From Streptomyces sp. SCSIO 75703 (lineage in GTDB: Bacteria > Actinomycetota > Actinomycetes > Streptomycetales > Streptomycetaceae): a stretch of 64,000 bases of DNA. Below the pieces are notes generated by a model. That model had not been told where the DNA came from and did not search any database. It saw only the letters and a program-made list of their open reading frames with translations. A program made the position numbers and the translations under genes. The stretch covers positions 806,001 to 870,000 of the forward strand of contig NZ_CP144555.1 in the NCBI RefSeq assembly GCF_036607905.1, in the 5' to 3' direction. This document shows positions 7,701 through 15,577 of the stretch, one piece after another. How positions within the stretch are numbered: position 1 is the first letter of the stretch; the number at the start of each line of letters is the position of its first letter.

Positions 7701-9227
7701 ATGAGCCCCGACGTAGACCTCACCATCCCGGTTACCGGCCCGCGCCCGCTGCGCACCGCCCTCCTGCGGCTGGACCGGCGCGTGTTCGAGGCCGTCGCCG
7801 CCCGGCGCTGGCCCGGCGCCGATCCGCTGCTGCCCGCCCTGAGCCGCGCCGCGAACCACGGCGTGCTGTGGTGCGCCGCGGCGGCGGCGCTGGCCGCCTC
7901 CCGTACCCCCCGGGCCCGCCGGGCCGCCACCCGGGGTCTGGCCTCCCTCGGCGTGGCCTCCCTGGCGATCAACACCCTCGGCAAGCGCACGGTGCGCCGC
8001 CCGCGGCCCGCCCTGGACCCGGTGCCGCTGGTGCGGCGGCTGCGCCGGCAGCCGATCACCACGTCGTTCCCGTCGGGGCACGCCGCGTCGGCCGCCGCGT
8101 TCGCCGTGGGGGTTGCGCTGGAGTCCCCGGCGTGGGGAGCGGCGGTGGCACCGCTGGCCGCCGCCGTCGCGGTCTCCCGGATCTACACCGGCGTGCACTT
8201 CCCGGGCGACGTGGTGGCGGGCGCGGCCCTCGGCACGGTCGCGGCGTTCGCGGTGCGGGGCATGGTGCCGACGCGGGCCCAGCTCCTGCCGCCGGCCCGG
8301 CCGCGGGCACGGGTGCCGGCGCTGTCGGGCGGCGACGGGCTGGTGATGGTGGCCAACGTCGGTTCGGGCACCGCCGACCGGGTGCGGGCGCTGTGCGAGG
8401 AACTGCCCCTGGCGGAGGTCGTGGAGTGCGAACCGGGCGAGGTGGCGGCCGAACTGGAGCGGGCGGCGGACCGGGCGAGGGTGCTCGGGGTGTGCGGGGG
8501 CGACGGCACGGTCAACGCCGCCGCCGAGGTCGCGCTGCGGCACGGGCTGCCGCTGGCGGTGCTGCCGGGCGGCACGCTCAACCACTTCGCCTACGACCTG
8601 GGCGTGGAGGACGTCCGGGACCTGTGCCGGGCGCTGGAACGGGGCGAGGGGGTCCGGGTGGACGTGGGCCGGTTCGCCTCGGGCGGGCGGACCGGGATCT
8701 TCCTCAACACCTTCAGCCTCGGCGTCTACCCGGAACTGGTGCGCGAGCGGGAGCGCCGGTCGCACCGGATCGGCGGCTGGCCGGCCGGGGTGCTCGCCGC
8801 GGTACGGGTGCTGCGCGCGGACCGGCATCCGCTGGAGGCCCGGGTGTCCGGGCGGCGGCGCCCGCTGTGGATGCTGTTCGCGGGCAACGGCACCTACCAC
8901 CGCAGGGGCCTGGCGCCGGGGCGGCGGCTGGACCTGGCGGACGGGCGGCTGGACGTGCGGGTGGTGCACGGCGGGCGGCGGCCGGCGCTGCGCCTGCTGT
9001 CGGCGGCCCTCGCCGGTCCGCTGACCCGCTCCCCCGCGCACGCGGCGGTGCGCGTGACGCGGCTGCGGCTGACCGGGGTCGCGCCGGGCACGCTGCTGGC
9101 GTACGACGGGGAGCTGACCGAGACCCGGGGCGACCTCACGCTGGAGAAGCTGCCGGAGGCGCTCACCGTCTACCGCCCGCTCTCCGGCGCCCGCCCCTGC
9201 GCCGCCACACCCCGGCCGTCCGCATGA
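7701..9227 (+). CDS. PAP2 phosphatase - diacylglycerol kinase fusion
   Basis: 508 residues. Roughly residues 30-190 form a type-2 phosphatidic acid phosphatase with its three motifs: KRTVRRPRP (KX6RP), PSGHAAS, and SRIYTGVHFPGDV (SRX5HX3D), in a hydrophobic context. Residues about 215-500 form a diacylglycerol/lipid kinase catalytic domain: CGGDGTVNAAAEVA (nucleotide-binding GGDGT) and LPGGTLNHFAYDLG. The two activities oppose each other (dephosphorylating and phosphorylating a lipid), so the fusion may act on different substrates or in undecaprenyl/phosphatidyl lipid turnover at the membrane. It is divergent from the ABC-F gene, with 124 bp between starts. Confidence 0.93.
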   Translation: MSPDVDLTIPVTGPRPLRTALLRLDRRVFEAVAARRWPGADPLLPALSRAANHGVLWCAAAAALAASRTPRARRAATRGLASLGVASLAINTLGKRTVRRPRPALDPVPLVRRLRRQPITTSFPSGHAASAAAFAVGVALESPAWGAAVAPLAAAVAVSRIYTGVHFPGDVVAGAALGTVAAFAVRGMVPTRAQLLPPARPRARVPALSGGDGLVMVANVGSGTADRVRALCEELPLAEVVECEPGEVAAELERAADRARVLGVCGGDGTVNAAAEVALRHGLPLAVLPGGTLNHFAYDLGVEDVRDLCRALERGEGVRVDVGRFASGGRTGIFLNTFSLGVYPELVRERERRSHRIGGWPAGVLAAVRVLRADRHPLEARVSGRRRPLWMLFAGNGTYHRRGLAPGRRLDLADGRLDVRVVHGGRRPALRLLSAALAGPLTRSPAHAAVRVTRLRLTGVAPGTLLAYDGELTETRGDLTLEKLPEALTVYRPLSGARPCAATPRPSA

Positions 9228-9241
9228 TGACACGCCGGTCT

Positions 9242-9268
9242 CACCATACGGCCGGCGGGCGTACGGTG
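9242..9268. promoter_or_regulatory. Inverted repeat upstream of the methyltransferase gene
   Basis: CACCATACG at 9242-9250 and CGTACGGTG at 9260-9268 form 9-bp arms with one mismatch around a 9-nt spacer. The right arm contains TACGGT, a possible -10, about 75 bp before ATG 9343. A repressor operator is plausible; no candidate regulator is adjacent. Confidence 0.35.
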
Positions 9269-9342
9269 GTCCCGGCGCCGGGCGGGGGCCGGCGAGACCC
9301 CCGCGCGCCGGTGCGCCCAGTCGCCGGGAGAGGGGTTCCACC

Positions 9343-10185
9343 ATGCCGACACCGCGGGAGACCGCCGTCTACACGCACGGGCACCACGAGTCGGTGCTGC
9401 GGTCGCACACCTGGCGCACCGCCGCCAACTCCGCCGCCTACCTGCTCGGTTCGCTGCGCCCGGACATGAGGGTCCTGGACGTCGGCTGCGGACCGGGCAC
9501 CATCACCGCCGACCTGGCCGAACTGGTACCGGACGGCCGCGTCACGGGCGTGGACCGGGAGCCGGCCATCCTGGAGCGGGCACGCGCCGGCGCCGCCGAA
9601 CGGGGCCTCGGGCACGTCGACTTCACGGCCGGGGACGTGCACGCCCTGAGCTTCCCGGACGACTCCTTCGACGTGGTCCACGCCCACCAGGTGCTCCAGC
9701 ACGTCGGCGACCCGGTGGCGGCGCTGCGCGAGATGCGCCGCGTGGTCCGGCCGGGCGGACTGGTCGCCGTCCGCGACGCCGACTACGGCGCCATGACCTG
9801 GTATCCGGAGATCCCCGGCCTGGACGACTGGCTCGGCCTCTACCGCCGGGTGGCCCGCGCCAACGGGGGCGAGCCGGACGCCGGGCGACGTCTGCGGGCC
9901 TGGGCGCTGGAGGCGGGCTTCACCGACGTCACGGCGACCTCCGCCACGTGGACCTTCGCCACGCCGGAGGAACGGCGGTGGTGGAGCGGCCTGTGGGCGG
10001 AGCGCACGGTGGCCTCGGCGTACGCCGGCCGGGCCACGTCCGGCGGCCACGCGACGGACACGGAACTGCGGGCCGTCTCGGCCGCGTGGCGGCGGTGGGG
10101 GGAACGGCCCGAGGGCTGGTTCGCCGTGCTGCACGGGGAGATCCTGTGCCGCGAGCCCGGCCGGGGAGACGCGGAGCGCACCTGA
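9343..10185 (+). CDS. SAM-dependent methyltransferase (class I, UbiE/Methyltransf_11 type)
   Basis: 280 residues. Motif I VLDVGCGPGTITADLAEL (SAM glycine loop), the acidic end of strand 2 (VTGVDRE), motif II FDVVHAHQVLQHV and post-motif RRVVRPGGLVAVRD are all present, in the order of class I methyltransferases. The C-terminal 120 residues (WYPEIPGLDDWLGLYRRVA and onward) form a substrate cap and do not point to a known acceptor. The start ATG 9343 follows GAGAGGGG. Likely a small-molecule methyltransferase in the cytosol. It is convergent with the gas-vesicle operon, and about 210 bp of repeat-rich DNA separates the two. Confidence 0.9.
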   Translation: MPTPRETAVYTHGHHESVLRSHTWRTAANSAAYLLGSLRPDMRVLDVGCGPGTITADLAELVPDGRVTGVDREPAILERARAGAAERGLGHVDFTAGDVHALSFPDDSFDVVHAHQVLQHVGDPVAALREMRRVVRPGGLVAVRDADYGAMTWYPEIPGLDDWLGLYRRVARANGGEPDAGRRLRAWALEAGFTDVTATSATWTFATPEERRWWSGLWAERTVASAYAGRATSGGHATDTELRAVSAAWRRWGERPEGWFAVLHGEILCREPGRGDAERT

Positions 10186-10301
10186 GGGGCCGGGCCACGG
10201 TCGCCCCGGCGGGCCCGGCGGCGGTTCGCCCCGGCGGACCGCTCGGACCGCTCCGGCGAACCACCGTGGACCGGTCGGGCAGGCCCGGGGGCCCGCCCCG
10301 G

Positions 10302-10361
10302 CCCGCTCCAGTCCGGCCCGCTCCAGTCCGGCCCGCTCCAGTCCGGTCCGCTCCAGTCCGG
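10302..10361. repeat. Four tandem copies of a 15-bp unit between methyltransferase and gvpK
   Basis: The unit CCCGCTCCAGTCCGG is repeated at 10302, 10317, 10332 and 10347 (the last with one C to T change), followed by decaying CTCCGGTCC repeats up to the gvpK stop at 10395. It lies in a convergent intergenic region. A longer stem (10223-10230 with 10255-10262) precedes it. Confidence 0.85.
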
Positions 10362-10394
10362 CTCCGGTCCGCTCCGGTCCGGTCCGGCTCCGGT

Positions 10395-10703
10395 TCACTC
10401 GCGGGGCAACAAGGGGCCGAGCGGGCCGAGGTCCAGGTTGAGGTCCTCGGGCCGGAGCCCGTAGCGCTCGCGCAGTTCGGTCATGCGGTCGTCGAGCAGC
10501 ATCAGGGTCAGCCCGATCCGCTCCTCCTGCTCCTCGTTCAGATCGCCCTCGTCGACCCGGCGCAGGGCCTGACGTTCCATGAGCTGGCGCAGCAGCTCCA
10601 CCACCGTCAGCACCAGTTTGACCAGGTCCCGCTCGACGGTGTCGGGGTCGAGGTCGAGGTGGTTACGGCGGCGCCGGGGCCGGTCCGTTCCCGCGTCGCT
10701 CAC
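10395..10703 (-). CDS. gvpK: Gas vesicle protein GvpK
   Basis: 102 residues. The sequence LVKLVLTVVELLRQLMERQALRRVDEGDL followed by RIGLTLMLLDDRMTELRERYGL is the GvpK signature: a helical accessory protein needed for vesicle assembly and found in most gvp clusters. It is the last gene of the operon. Its start overlaps the end of gvpS by 4 nt (ATG 10701-10703 with the gvpS TGA at 10700-10702), a translational coupling repeated through most of the cluster. Confidence 0.93.
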   Translation of the reverse strand: MSDAGTDRPRRRRNHLDLDPDTVERDLVKLVLTVVELLRQLMERQALRRVDEGDLNEEQEERIGLTLMLLDDRMTELRERYGLRPEDLNLDLGPLGPLLPRE

Positions 10704-10888
10704 GTCGGCTCCTCGAAGGGCGAGCCGACGTTGCGGTTGACCGAGCTGATCAGCGCGTTGAGGTCGATGCGGACCAGGTCCACGTCGGCGATGCGCAGGG
10801 TGATGTCGCCGGTGATGACGACGCCGCCGGCCAGCAGCCGGTCCAGCAGGTCGACGAGGGCGATCTCACGGCGTTCGACGACGGTCAT
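10700..10888 (-). CDS. gvpS: GvpA-fold minor gas vesicle protein GvpS
   Basis: 62 residues, nearly all of it the GvpA fold: helix IALVDLLDRLLAGGVVITGDI, strand LRIADVDLVRIDLNALI and a short tail. It is the smallest of the three GvpA paralogues in the cluster and the one without an extension. By position after gvpL and before gvpK it corresponds to gvpS of the streptomycete gvpOAFGYZJLSK order. Probable minor component of the vesicle tip or nucleus. Overlaps gvpL and gvpK by 4 nt each. Confidence 0.88.
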   Translation of the reverse strand: MTVVERREIALVDLLDRLLAGGVVITGDITLRIADVDLVRIDLNALISSVNRNVGSPFEEPT

Positions 10889-11685
10889 GCCCGCTCACCC
10901 GCGTTCTCCCCGGACTCCGGCTCGGCCGTGCCCTCCCCCGCGAAGGAGTACGCGGCCCACGGTCCGGTGAGCTCCACACGGAGGCCGGGGACGTCGTCCT
11001 TGGTGCGGTCCACCCGTTCGACGAACTCCTCGGAGGCGTCCCGGCGCACCAGGTAGGCCGCGTTCAGGACGTTGCGGCCGGCCGCGCCCGACAGGGCCGG
11101 GTTCTGCGGCGCGTGCAGCCGGGCGTCGTCGGCGCGGGCGGAGAGCGAGGCGTGCAGCCCCGTGGCGAACTCCTCGGCCCGCGACCACAGGTCCTCGTGC
11201 GCCCGGGTCTCCCGGCGCCGCCGGCGCAGGTAGTCGCGGCCGGAGGCGGGCCGGGACGCCGGCTCCTCCGGTTCGGCCGGCTCCTCCGGCACGTCGACGT
11301 ACACCTTGACGCCCCACTCCACACGGCCCGCCAGCCGGTCCAGGCCGCGCAGGAAGTCCTCCTCACGCCGCTCCATCATCACGCGGACCGCGCTGTCGTC
11401 CCGGAAGACGGTGGCCAGCCGCAGCGGCAGCGGGGTGGTCACGGCGGTGAGCGCGTCGACGACCTGCTGGTGGGCCCGGGCCGTGCCGGCCAGCCAGTCG
11501 ATGTCCTCCAGGTGCGCCCGCAGCGCCTCCTCCGAGAAGTCGGCCTCGGGCACGTGACTGACCACCGCGACCAGGCCGTGGTGGGTCAGCAGCCTCGGCG
11601 GGGCGCCGGCCACACCCGGCAACTGGGCCTGGAGGGCGGCGCCGAAGGGCCGGCAGACGGCGTACACGTAGCGCAGTCCCGTCAT
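10885..11685 (-). CDS. gvpL: GvpL/GvpF family gas vesicle protein
   Basis: 266 residues. Starts YVYAVCRPFGAALQAQLPGV, the common opening of GvpF/GvpL proteins, and contains the ferredoxin-like and helical parts typical of the family (LPLRLATVFRDDSAVRVMM; GVKVYVDVPEEP). The insert PEEPAEPEEPASRPASGR is Pro/Glu-rich and probably flexible. Family members bind GvpA and are thought to start vesicle growth; two copies (gvpF, gvpL) are usual. ATG 11683-11685 overlaps the gvpJ stop (ATGA). Confidence 0.92.
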   Translation of the reverse strand: MTGLRYVYAVCRPFGAALQAQLPGVAGAPPRLLTHHGLVAVVSHVPEADFSEEALRAHLEDIDWLAGTARAHQQVVDALTAVTTPLPLRLATVFRDDSAVRVMMERREEDFLRGLDRLAGRVEWGVKVYVDVPEEPAEPEEPASRPASGRDYLRRRRRETRAHEDLWSRAEEFATGLHASLSARADDARLHAPQNPALSGAAGRNVLNAAYLVRRDASEEFVERVDRTKDDVPGLRVELTGPWAAYSFAGEGTAEPESGENAGERA

Positions 11686-12014
11686 GGCGCCTGCTCCTCC
11701 CTCGGCACGTGGCCGGACTCCAGGGCCCGCAAGCGCTCGCGCAACTCGGCGTTCTCCCTCGTCAGTTGATCGCGCCGGGCACCCGACGACAGTGCCGGGT
11801 CGCTCTCCCACCAGTCGATGCCCATCTCCTTCGCCTTGTCGACGGAGGCGACGATGAGCCGCAGTTTGATGGTGAGCAGTTCGATGTCGAGCAGGTTGAT
11901 GCGGATGTCGCCCGCGATCACGATGCCCTTGTCCAGCACCCGCTCCAGGATGTCGGCGAGGTTCGCGCTCTGTCCCTGGCCGTACGGTTCGGGCAGCCGG
12001 CTCGGCGTGGTCAT
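11682..12014 (-). CDS. gvpJ: GvpJ, GvpA-fold minor gas vesicle protein with coiled-coil tail
   Basis: 110 residues. Residues about 18-70 are a GvpA-type fold (LADILERVLDKGIVIAGDI, then RINLLDIELLTIKLRLIVASV). The final 35 residues (LTRENAELRERLRALESG) form a heptad-like coiled coil, as in GvpJ. Probably a minor structural protein that shapes the vesicle end cap. Start and stop both overlap the neighbours by 4 nt. Confidence 0.9.
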   Translation of the reverse strand: MTTPSRLPEPYGQGQSANLADILERVLDKGIVIAGDIRINLLDIELLTIKLRLIVASVDKAKEMGIDWWESDPALSSGARRDQLTRENAELRERLRALESGHVPREEQAP

Positions 12015-13210
12015 CGACGGTTCCCCCGCTCCTCACGCTCGGGCTCGTCGACGTACGCGTCCTCGGGCTCGTCCTCGTCGTAGTCGTCGTCCCCTTCCCG
12101 GTCGTCGTCCTCGTCCTCGTACCGCTCGTCGTCCCCTTCGCCCTCGTCGTCCTCTTCGTCGTCGGCTTCCTCGTCTTCCCCGTACGCGTCGTCCTCGTCC
12201 CGGGGCTCGCGGTCACCTTCGTCCTCGTACGAGTCCTCCGGCTCCTCGTCCCCTCCATCGGCGTGCTCGTCGTGCTCGCCGGACTCCTCGGACTCCTGCG
12301 CCTCCCGTTCCTCCTCGGCGACGGCGTCCTCGTGCTCGCGGACGACCTCGCCGTCGCGGATCTCGCCGCGCCAGCCGTCCTCCGCCTCGCCCATGAGGGT
12401 GAGGTGGCGGACGAAGTTCTTGAGGTCCAGCCGGGTACGGCGGCCCTGGGCCCGCCAGATGTTGCCGGTCTTCTCGAAGAAGCCCTGGGGGTAGTACTCC
12501 ATGACCAGCACGATGCGGGTGAGGCGGTCGGCGATCCGGTGGAAGGAGACGACGCCCCGCGTGGTGCCCTTGGCGCCCTCCGAGGTCCAGGAGATCTTCT
12601 CGTCCGGCACCTGGTCGGTGGTGGTCGCCTTCCAGGCACGGTTGGACCACAGGATCTTGAGCTGCCAGTCGGAGGTCGTGTCGTCGCTGAGCTTCACGCT
12701 CTGGACGCCCTTGGCGAAGGTCTTGAACTCCTCGAACTGCGTCCACTGGTCATAGGCCGTGCGCAACGGTACGCCGATGTCGACCGACTCGATGATGACG
12801 GTCGGTTTCGATCCGCCGCCGGGTTGGCGCTTGTCCTTGTCCTTGCCGCCACCGCCCAGGTTCTTCATCGCGCCGGTCACCTTGTCCTTGGCACCGGAGG
12901 CGCCGACCTCCAGCGCGCTGCGCAGTGGTCCCTTGCCCTCGGCGATCTTCCGTCCGCCCTCCAGGGCGAGCTTGGCGAAGCCGGGGCTCTCGCCCTCGGC
13001 GATGTCGTTCAGCCGGGACGTGGTCTCGCCCAGTTTGCGGCCCGCCCCGGCCACCAGGCGCTGCGCCTGGGCGGCCAGGTAGTCCTGCACCTCCGTTTTG
13101 AGACGGTCGACCGCCTCGCTGCGGGCCAGGTCGCCGACCGGGTTGTCCTTCGCGGCCTTGCCCGCCGCCTTGCCCGCCGCCGAGGCGGCGGATCCGAGAG
13201 TGTCCGTCAT
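12011..13210 (-). CDS. gvpZ: GvpZ: SRPBCC (START-like) domain protein with acidic tail
   Basis: 399 residues in three parts. Residues 1-130 are Ala/Lys/Gly-rich and helical (GSAASAAGKAAGKAAKDNP). Residues about 135-285 form an SRPBCC/polyketide-cyclase-like lipid-binding fold (IIESVDIGVPLRTAYDQWTQ, then RIVLVMEYYPQGFFEK). Residues about 300-399 are dominated by Asp and Glu with EDE/DDE repeats, giving a very acidic tail. This gene is specific to actinobacterial gvp clusters; its role in vesicle formation is not established. It is coupled to gvpY by a 4-nt overlap, and its acidic tail contrasts with the basic tail of GvpY. Confidence 0.88.
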   Translation of the reverse strand: MTDTLGSAASAAGKAAGKAAKDNPVGDLARSEAVDRLKTEVQDYLAAQAQRLVAGAGRKLGETTSRLNDIAEGESPGFAKLALEGGRKIAEGKGPLRSALEVGASGAKDKVTGAMKNLGGGGKDKDKRQPGGGSKPTVIIESVDIGVPLRTAYDQWTQFEEFKTFAKGVQSVKLSDDTTSDWQLKILWSNRAWKATTTDQVPDEKISWTSEGAKGTTRGVVSFHRIADRLTRIVLVMEYYPQGFFEKTGNIWRAQGRRTRLDLKNFVRHLTLMGEAEDGWRGEIRDGEVVREHEDAVAEEEREAQESEESGEHDEHADGGDEEPEDSYEDEGDREPRDEDDAYGEDEEADDEEDDEGEGDDERYEDEDDDREGDDDYDEDEPEDAYVDEPEREERGNRR

Positions 13211-13995
13211 CGTTCGTCGCCGCCCTTCGCGGGCCCGGACCGGGCGGAGCGCGCGGCCCTCCCGGTCTCCGCCTTCCGCTCGCCCGCCGTCCTCGCGGCG
13301 GGCCGCGCCTTCTTCGCCGCCGCCCTCCGGGCGGGGGCCTTGGCCGTGGCCTTCTTCGCGGGCGCCGAGCCGGCGGGCTTCCGGGCCGGGGCGCTCTTTC
13401 CCGCCCCCTGCCCGCCACGCGGCTCGCGGCGCTCGGGACGCCGCCGGTGCTCGCGTCCGGGAGCCGCCGAGCCGTCGGCACCCTCGGGCTCCTCGCTCCC
13501 GCCGTCGCCCTCGGCGTCCTCCGCGTCTTCGGCGTCCTCGGGCTCCCCGGCTCCGCCGCGCCCGGCCGCCTCGTCCGTGTCACCGGCCTCGTCGGCATCA
13601 CCGTCATCACGGGTCTCGCCGGTCTCGTCGGTCTCGTCGGTCTCGTCGGTCTCGTCGGTCGCCTGCTCCTCCGGCGCCGCTCCCAAGAGCCCGTCGCGCA
13701 ACTGGGCGGTGCGGCCGTGCAGGCGGTCGGCGAGCGCGTCGATCTGCCGCTCGACCAGGGCACCGGAGGCCGCCGAGCCGACACCGCGCAGGTCGGTGCG
13801 GAGCTGGTCCCCGATCTCCTTGAACTGCGGGTTCTCCCGCAGTTGGGTGGCGACCAGTTCGGCCACGCCCCTGGGGGTCAGATTGAGTTTCTTCCCGGCG
13901 GCCAACGTGCCCACGGCAATGGCCAGTTTGAGTTTCCTGGAACGTCCCAGCAGGTATCCGGCCCCTACCGCGAGGCCCAGTCCGGTTCGATTCAT
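13207..13995 (-). CDS. gvpY: GvpY: membrane-proximal protein with DET repeats and histone-H1-like tail
   Basis: 262 residues. The N-terminus (GLGLAVGAGYLLGRSRKLKLAIAVGTLAAGKKLNL in two hydrophobic stretches) could be a membrane-associated hairpin. Then come a helical segment (LRENPQFKEIGDQLRTDLRG, then QIDALADRLH), an acidic stretch with four tandem DET triplets, and a C-terminal 80 residues rich in Lys, Arg, Ala and Pro (APARKPAGSAPAKKATAKAP) resembling histone H1 tails. Actinobacterial gvp clusters carry this gene but its function is unknown. ATG 13993-13995 overlaps the gvpG stop by 4 nt, which favours it over an ATG 7 codons upstream. Confidence 0.85.
   Translation of the reverse strand: MNRTGLGLAVGAGYLLGRSRKLKLAIAVGTLAAGKKLNLTPRGVAELVATQLRENPQFKEIGDQLRTDLRGVGSAASGALVERQIDALADRLHGRTAQLRDGLLGAAPEEQATDETDETDETDETGETRDDGDADEAGDTDEAAGRGGAGEPEDAEDAEDAEGDGGSEEPEGADGSAAPGREHRRRPERREPRGGQGAGKSAPARKPAGSAPAKKATAKAPARRAAAKKARPAARTAGERKAETGRAARSARSGPAKGGDER
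13612..13656 (-). repeat. Five 9-bp tandem repeats in gvpY encoding DET triplets
   Basis: GGTCTCGCC then four GGTCTCGTC units in direct tandem (13612-13656 on the plus strand), in frame so that changes in copy number only add or remove DET triplets. Confidence 0.85.
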
Positions 13996-14255
13996 GGTGC
14001 CGTACCGTCGCCCCATCCCGCGCTCGTGCGCGTAGCGATCTCCAGCCGGTCGAGGAGCGCGTCCTCCTGTCGGTCGAACTCCTCCTCGGTGATGTCACCG
14101 GCCTCCAACTGCTCCTCCAGACGGCCCAGTTCTGCCCGGACCGTGGCGGGGTCGTAGTAGATCCGCTCCGCCTCGCGAAGCACCTGTTCGATGGCCCAGC
14201 GGCTACCGCGCACCGGTGCCAGCGGCAGGAGCAGCACCTCGGATATCAGTCCCAT
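13992..14255 (-). CDS. gvpG: Gas vesicle protein GvpG
   Basis: 87 residues. LISEVLLLPLAPVRGSRWAIEQVLREAE followed by LEEQLEAGDITEEEFDRQEDALLDRLE is the GvpG signature: a hydrophobic N-terminal helix, then an acidic two-helix region with the conserved G-x-I-(T/S)-E-E-E-(F/Y) turn. GvpG is an essential accessory protein that partners GvpF/L in vesicle assembly. The start ATG 14253-14255 lies 4 nt after the gvpF stop; the end overlaps gvpY by 4 nt. Confidence 0.93.
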   Translation of the reverse strand: MGLISEVLLLPLAPVRGSRWAIEQVLREAERIYYDPATVRAELGRLEEQLEAGDITEEEFDRQEDALLDRLEIATRTSAGWGDGTAP

Positions 14256-14259
14256 GTCC

Positions 14260-15048
14260 TCACCCCGATCCGGCCTCCGCCGCCGTGGCGCCGGCGCCGC
14301 CGGCCGCGGTGGCCGCCGGTTCGGCGGGCCCCGGTTCGACGAAGCTGTACGGCGGCAGCGGGCCGTTGACCCGCACCTCCAGGTGCGGCAGCTCGGCACG
14401 GACGCGTTCCACCGCGGCCAGGAACCGCTCGGCGGCCTCCCGGTCGACCAGGAACGAGAGGTTGGCGAGCCAGCCCGTGGACTCCGGGCCCGTGCTCACC
14501 GCCTCGGCGACGTGTTCCAGGACACGTTCCAGGGCCGTGGCGTCCTCCGCCTCCCGTGTCCGCACGGCGGCGGCGACCATCTCGCCGAGCTGGATCTTCG
14601 CTTCGTAACTGCCGCCCCCGGCCTGGCGGTTGGCCTCGGCGAGGGCGCGGATCTCCGCGTTCTCGGCCATCACCTGGTGCAGGACGGCTTCTTCCACGTG
14701 GTTGGCCTTGACGTTGTACTCGACCCGCCCGTCCAGGGCGCGCAGCCGCTCCCGGTAGTGCTCGGCGCGTTCGGCGAGCACCGCGGTGACGGTGTCGTCG
14801 TCGGGGGCGACGCTGCCGAAGCGCATCGGCAGGACGCAGCCGGCGGCGCCCGCCTCGGCCAGCACGCCCTGGTGGGCCAGCAGGTCCCGGCGCTTGGGGC
14901 GCAGCCCCTCGGGCGCGTCGCTGACGATCGCCACGAGGTCTCCCGCCTCCAGGATCCGCACCTCGCGCGGGGGGTCGCCGACCCCGCCCATCCCCTCGGG
15001 CAGTGCGGGGTGCGCGCGGGCGCCGATGGCGTACACGTAGGTGCTCAC
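14260..15048 (-). CDS. gvpF: Gas vesicle protein GvpF
   Basis: 262 residues. Opens STYVYAIGARAHPALPEGM, typical of GvpF/L, with the conserved core VLPMRFGSVAPDDDTV and RVEYNVKANHVEEAVL, and ends PLPPYSFVEP with an Ala/Gly tail. GvpF binds the structural protein GvpA on the gas-facing side and is needed early in assembly. The start is GTG 15046-15048, overlapping the gvpA TGA as GTGA, with AGGAG 8 nt upstream inside gvpA. Confidence 0.93.
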   Translation of the reverse strand: MSTYVYAIGARAHPALPEGMGGVGDPPREVRILEAGDLVAIVSDAPEGLRPKRRDLLAHQGVLAEAGAAGCVLPMRFGSVAPDDDTVTAVLAERAEHYRERLRALDGRVEYNVKANHVEEAVLHQVMAENAEIRALAEANRQAGGGSYEAKIQLGEMVAAAVRTREAEDATALERVLEHVAEAVSTGPESTGWLANLSFLVDREAAERFLAAVERVRAELPHLEVRVNGPLPPYSFVEPGPAEPAATAAGGAGATAAEAGSG

Positions 15049-15476
15049 TCCTGCTCCTCCTTCCGGCGCGAGGCGGACGCCTTGCGGGTGCGCGGACGCG
15101 AGGTCTCCCGCTGGGAGCCTTCGTCGCGGGCCTGCTGGAAGGCGTCGGAGATGGTCTCGGCCGCGCCGGACAGCGCGCCCTTGGACTTGCCGCGGGCGCC
15201 GGACTCGGTCATCTCGCCGACCAGGTCGGGCAGGCCCGGTTCCTTGCGGGGCCCGGCCTCCAGGTCGAGCCGGTTGCACGCTTCGGCGAAGCGCAGGTAG
15301 GTGTCGACGCTGGCGACGACGACGCGTACGTCGATCTTCAGGATCTCGATGCCGACCAGAGAGACGCGCACGAAGGCGTCGATGACGAGTCCCCTGTCCA
15401 GTACAAGCTCAAGCACGTCGTAGAGGCCGCTGCTGCCACCTCCGCCACCGGACTGCTGTGCCGGTACGACTGTCAT
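15045..15476 (-). CDS. gvpA: Gas vesicle structural protein GvpA (long actinobacterial form)
   Basis: 143 residues. Residues about 17-72 are the GvpA fold that forms the rib wall: SSGLYDVLELVLDRGLVIDAF, then VSLVGIEILKIDVRVVVASVDTYL. Classical GvpA ends soon after this; here another 70 residues follow (LDLEAGPRKEPGLPDLVGEM, then an Arg/Lys/Glu tail), as in other Streptomyces GvpA proteins, for which visible gas vesicles have not been reported. ATG 15474-15476 follows an AGGAGG, the strongest ribosome-binding site of the operon, consistent with a need for the most abundant product. Confidence 0.92.
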   Translation of the reverse strand: MTVVPAQQSGGGGGSSGLYDVLELVLDRGLVIDAFVRVSLVGIEILKIDVRVVVASVDTYLRFAEACNRLDLEAGPRKEPGLPDLVGEMTESGARGKSKGALSGAAETISDAFQQARDEGSQRETSRPRTRKASASRRKEEQE

Positions 15477-15577
15477 ACGAGCTGTTCCTCCTTCGTGTCA
15501 TGTGGGTGGATGCGGGAGGCAACCGCGGGTCCCCGCGGCCTCGCGCCGGTCCCGGCGACGAGTGCCGGCCGGGCGGC

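Noticed and set aside
6071..9469. 1132-codon plus-strand frame
   Set aside because: Antisense to the ABC-F gene and out of frame with the PAP2-DAGK gene; no family features.
10302..10361. CRISPR array
   Set aside because: Units are directly adjacent without spacers, only 15 bp, and no cas genes are present.
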